Translations under genes and position numbers: made by a program
DNA from: an uncultured Lachnospiraceae bacterium
Lineage (GTDB): Bacteria; Bacillota; Clostridia; Lachnospirales; Lachnospiraceae
NCBI GenBank assembly: GCA_905236275.1
Contig: CAJOPI010000103.1
Span: forward strand, 1 to 6,947
Length of the DNA: 6,947 nt
Reading direction: 5' to 3'
Shown: positions 5,801 to 6,947 of the stretch, one piece after another
Position numbering within the stretch: position 1 is the stretch's first letter
How the letters are laid out: each line of letters starts with the position of its first letter
The notes under the pieces: model-generated
What the model was told of the DNA's origin: nothing
What the model saw: the letters and a program-made list of their open reading frames with translations, nothing else
Databases searched by the model: none

Positions 5801-6861
5801 AAACAATTCAAAAAAGCTGTGGAAGTGAACTGGGAGCATTACCGAATTCCACAAAAGATGAATATACATTATTAGGCTGGTATGATGCTGCCGGAAACAA
5901 AATTTCCGCAAAGACTAAAGTACCCGCCGGAAATGTGACCTATACAGCAAAATGGGAAATAAAAAAATATGACCTTATTGTTGATACAAATGGCGGAAGC
6001 TGGAATGGGAAAAGCGGAAAGATTACAGTAAAAAATCCTAAGGGAACGGTATTAAAAATAGCAAATCCGGTCAGAAAGAATTATAAATTTAAGGGCTGGA
6101 AATTCAGCGGAGAAGGAAAATTTGCAAATTCTGCTTATACTTATGCAAAGGCAAGCGGAACACTGATAGCAACCTGGGGTGACTATGAAGCTGATTCAGG
6201 TGAGTTTACAGTTGGACAAGTATATTTCCAAAATGATCTGAAAGTACCTGCCGGAAAAAAATGGTATTATTCCGGATTCAAATGCGTGGACAGCAATTAC
6301 AGCATAGACTCCAAGAGCAAGGGATATCTCTTCATAGCAAATACGGTGAACGGAAATCCGGTAATTGATAATATCTATGGAAAAATTGATAAAAGACATA
6401 CTTCATGTACAGAAAGGATAAGGGCTGTAAATTCATACCTTAACAATGAATTTTACAATTCGCTTTCCGAGGATCTTCGAAGCAAGATGGCATTAACAGA
6501 ATATAAATGTGAATACATAAATTATATGAAGTTTAAAGATAAAGCAGCAAGATCTCATAGTGATGATCTGGAAATAGTGAGAAACAGAGTCTATACAAAT
6601 AAGACAAAAATATTTATACCTTCACATAAAGAATTGGCACAATATAAGCTGGACGGTAAGTGGAATCAAAATGATAAAAACATGAAATACCTTCTGCTCA
6701 GAGATATATATGTGATGAAAGAAAGAGGCTGTTTAACACTGGCACATCAAAAATACAATGGGAATGTGGTTGAAAGGGATTTCTTTATCAACAGAGAAAT
6801 CGAAACAGCTTCAGACAGCCCCATAAGCGGAATACCAATGTTTGTTATAAAGAAAAAATAA
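2866..6861 (+). CDS. Large secreted multidomain surface protein (BIG2-like, InlB B-repeats, C-terminal DUF6273-like domain)
   Basis: This 1331-residue exported protein is probably adhesin-like. Residues 1-25 form a Sec signal peptide: basic start MKHIK, hydrophobic core, and a predicted cut after PVNA. Then follow an acidic N/E/S/T-rich linker (26-80); three Ig-like BIG2-type units (about 93-165, 172-253, 257-326); an unassigned stretch (327-396); a PTEE hinge (400-431); a BspA-like leucine-rich remnant (445-525, with IRGYKVTEI); two copies of a MucBP-like + divergent InlB + InlB B-repeat block (531-745 and 749-962); InlB B-repeats 3 and 4 (965-1031, 1033-1104); and a C-terminal domain resembling DUF6273 (1107-1331). 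GY.F.GW-type motifs mark the InlB repeats. No LPXTG, SLH domain, choline-binding repeat or C-terminal membrane segment is visible, so the mode of surface attachment is unknown. No enzyme active site is seen. It has its own promoter and looks monocistronic. A role in adhesion or matrix contact is inferred from the domains; the ligand is unknown. Confidence 0.9.
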   Translation: MKHIKLLASLLSLAITAGTCLPVNAENLNPENQVNSEENLSTSYSENSMYAEFSDVEENYENTETTEISENNTEEKSGYARSGMLKYDDQKGSSLTLNDKKIRMDLGEVRKIEHGESASRISWESSRPDIVQVDVNGYLVAIGTGKAKISGWYNGKRKKITVKVKGSRSAGSLKEIEKYTFTGKKLPYPKINKINRSKLEVSSDNTSVIRVDSSNHKLEAVGEGEARINYSYDYTDKKGAHKGEGYMLFYVENPKVSENSIVIGEGETRKLPLSGIYGGKQKWKSSNKKTVFVDELGVITGLKEGSAKIKLQSGGKKFEYTVNVSGKADFYDKSKDTKDYSSLKQNRFLTVHFYSSGNYYLEQTAEYKNIDFRNIYENDEDKKKSESENKIPDNNEPENPTEESPTEETPTEEPTEEPTVEIPTEEIPTEENEEINTDEVYEEGDIRYGIRENNGEVEVILLGLSEKGKKSQVISVPESIRGYKVTEISKNFLKGNNAECLVFEGDSKNIRNLPDDLVNEENSNVYYILHKYTVIHEKENLDGSYSESEREVYKEAANKKVVADVKNNELYNGFEIPDKKVLQVRADDKALIIYRYKRKFFTISLNAGKGIERIDGSGKYKYGAEVKIRAVTKKGYHCKGWSGNMSDWLKEKLESSFKMPATDIELKADAIPVNYNISYDLAGGRFASDYPKSYTTESANIIIPKPVKEGYSFEGWKREGSDKIRESETIAKGSYSDIHYLANWKARNDIPYTIYYELEKVDGSGFESKETVTLKGETGKRVPAKVKEYEGFESPEEEYITIRANGKASVTYRYNRKEFNLEILYKNGTLGKNLKEKVKFGKNILINKGLKKGYKDLKITDNTGKEINPEFTMPANDVAINVEAKAEEYNISYDLAGGSLKNKNANPVKYSVERESFVLEPPVRNGYTFSGWTGSNGNKPQQYIKITKGTDTGNRNYKANWIANTYKVTFNANGGSGSKTIQKSCGSELGALPNSTKDEYTLLGWYDAAGNKISAKTKVPAGNVTYTAKWEIKKYDLIVDTNGGSWNGKSGKITVKNPKGTVLKIANPVRKNYKFKGWKFSGEGKFANSAYTYAKASGTLIATWGDYEADSGEFTVGQVYFQNDLKVPAGKKWYYSGFKCVDSNYSIDSKSKGYLFIANTVNGNPVIDNIYGKIDKRHTSCTERIRAVNSYLNNEFYNSLSEDLRSKMALTEYKCEYINYMKFKDKAARSHSDDLEIVRNRVYTNKTKIFIPSHKELAQYKLDGKWNQNDKNMKYLLLRDIYVMKERGCLTLAHQKYNGNVVERDFFINREIETASDSPISGIPMFVIKKK
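3142..3843 (+). repeat. Three tandem Ig-like (BIG2-type) units in the surface protein
   Basis: Residues 93-326 hold three beta-rich units. Units 1 and 3 show the BIG2 pattern clearly: W.SS (W123, S125-S126; W283, S285-S286), then V(F)VD/VQVD, then G.V/L.A/GxGxGxAKI, then a closing TVKVKG or TVNVSG. Unit 2 (172-253) is divergent but keeps VSSDNTSVIRVD and AVGEGEARI. BIG2 domains are common stalk or adhesion modules on bacterial surfaces. The DNA of the units has diverged, so these are old protein repeats. Confidence 0.75.
4063..4158 (+). repeat. PTEE-type low-complexity repeat (hinge)
   Basis: Residues 400-431 are seven units of the form P-T-x-E plus an optional residue (PTEES, PTEET, PTEE, PTEE, PTVEI, PTEEI, PTEE). 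The DNA includes a 12-bp tandem repeat with 11 of 12 bases identical (4095-4106 and 4107-4118), so unit number could vary by slippage. Such Pro/Thr/Glu stretches are usually extended spacers in Gram-positive surface proteins. Here it separates the Ig-like part from the InlB-repeat part. Confidence 0.9.
4456..5751 (+). repeat. Tandemly duplicated super-module (MucBP-like + divergent InlB + InlB B-repeat), two copies
   Basis: Copy 1 is residues 531-745 and copy 2 is 749-962. Each starts with a MucBP-like unit (YTVIHEKENLDGSY / YTIYYELEKVDGSG, ending in IIYRYKRK / VTYRYNRK). A divergent InlB unit follows, ending in FKMPATDIEL / FTMPANDVAI. The last part is an InlB B-repeat starting YNISYDLAGG in both. 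A 17-bp identical stretch (4888-4904 and 5530-5546) encodes this last match at a spacing of 642 bp, which is 214 codons. The alternating order points to duplication of the whole block, followed by divergence. Confidence 0.75.
5758..6177 (+). repeat. InlB B-repeats 3 and 4 of the surface protein
   Basis: Residues 965-1031 and 1033-1104 are two further Listeria-Bacteroides (Flg_new, InlB B-type) repeats. Each has an opening strand with NGG (FNANGG, VDTNGG), a central Y...GW motif (EYTLLGW 999-1005, NYKFKGW 1072-1078) and a closing A.W (TAKW, IATW). Known from the family: these are small beta-grasp-like stalk units in secreted proteins of Firmicutes and Bacteroidetes. Confidence 0.8.
6184..6861 (+). 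other. C-terminal DUF6273-like domain of the surface protein
   Basis: Residues 1107-1331 differ from the repeats upstream. The pattern recalls DUF6273: an early strand region (GYLFIANT, 1153-1160), then a helical AVNSYLNNEFYNSLSEDLRSKM segment (1187-1208) like the family's LR.WLN.eFY...Fs..E, then KIFIPSHKEL (1248-1257) like its F.LS..E motif, and a closing IPMFVI (1323-1328) where the family usually has RPA.WI. The typical W and R residues are partly replaced, so the match is divergent. The function of DUF6273 is not known to me. The domain takes the place where a cell-wall anchor would be expected. Confidence 0.55.
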
Positions 6862-6872
6862 TAAAACATGAC

Positions 6873-6944
6873 TTACAGGTAAGCATTTCCGAATCAAAAA
6901 AGCAAATCAGGGGAGATTAAAGAAAATCTCCTCTGAGCCTGTAA
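6873..6944 (+). terminator. Nested inverted repeats after the surface protein gene (possible terminator or structured RNA)
   Basis: An inner hairpin of 12 bp (6907-6918 with 6925-6936, one G-U pair, loop AAAGAA) lies about 45 bases after the stop codon. It is enclosed by a perfect outer 7-bp match, TTACAGG (6873-6879) with CCTGTAA (6938-6944). The inner hairpin could end transcription, but no T-tract follows before the window ends at 6947. The outer pairing is more than a simple terminator needs, so a structured RNA or the edge of a small repeat element is also possible. Confidence 0.5.
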
Positions 6945-6947
6945 ACA

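Noticed and set aside
793..6399. Antisense open frames of 60-90 codons inside both large genes
   Set aside because: They lack ribosome binding sites and recognisable domains, and they lie opposite clearly coding sequence. They are expected by chance at these lengths.
6790..6861. Sortase anchor at the C-terminus of the surface protein
   Set aside because: There is no LPXTG-like motif and no hydrophobic segment before the final lysines; the end reads IPMFVIKKK.
119..6861. The two genes as one operon or functional system
   Set aside because: A terminator and a strong new promoter lie between them. Their shared surface location alone does not show that they work together.

Overview
The window looks like chromosomal DNA from a low-GC Gram-positive bacterium, most likely a gut or rumen Clostridia member such as Lachnospiraceae. 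This is inferred from the AT-rich sequence, the strong preference for AGA/AGG arginine and GGA glycine codons, GGAGG-type ribosome binding sites, a near-consensus SigA promoter, and the protein families present. The genus cannot be fixed from the sequence alone.

All features lie on the + strand. Positions 1-71 are the 3' part of a tRNA-Ser (anticodon GCT) whose 5' end lies outside the window. After only 47 bases comes a large polytopic membrane protein of the YfhO family (119-2689), a GT-C-type family linked in other Firmicutes to sugar decoration of cell-wall polymers. Its stop codon sits in the loop of an AT-rich inverted repeat that probably acts as its terminator (2670-2707). One base later a strong SigA-type promoter begins (2709-2737), with an imperfect palindrome over its spacer and -10 box. 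The promoter leads into a leader of about 120 nt with several small hairpins, and then a 1331-residue secreted protein (2866-6861).

The secreted protein is a mosaic surface or adhesin-like protein: signal peptide, acidic linker, three Ig-like (BIG2-type) units, a PTEE-repeat hinge, a short BspA-like leucine-rich remnant, a tandemly duplicated block of about 214 residues (MucBP-like + divergent InlB repeat + InlB B-repeat), two more InlB B-repeats, and a C-terminal domain resembling DUF6273. It has no LPXTG motif, no SLH domain and no C-terminal membrane anchor, so its attachment to the cell is unexplained. The window ends in a 12-bp hairpin nested within a longer inverted repeat.

The two proteins appear to be separate transcription units. 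Both act at or outside the cell surface, but the terminator-promoter junction between them argues against an operon. No mobile element, CRISPR array or defence system was found, and no clearly new system is proven. The items most worth a second look are the possible operator and structured leader in front of the adhesin, its anchor-less DUF6273-like end, and the duplicated super-module.
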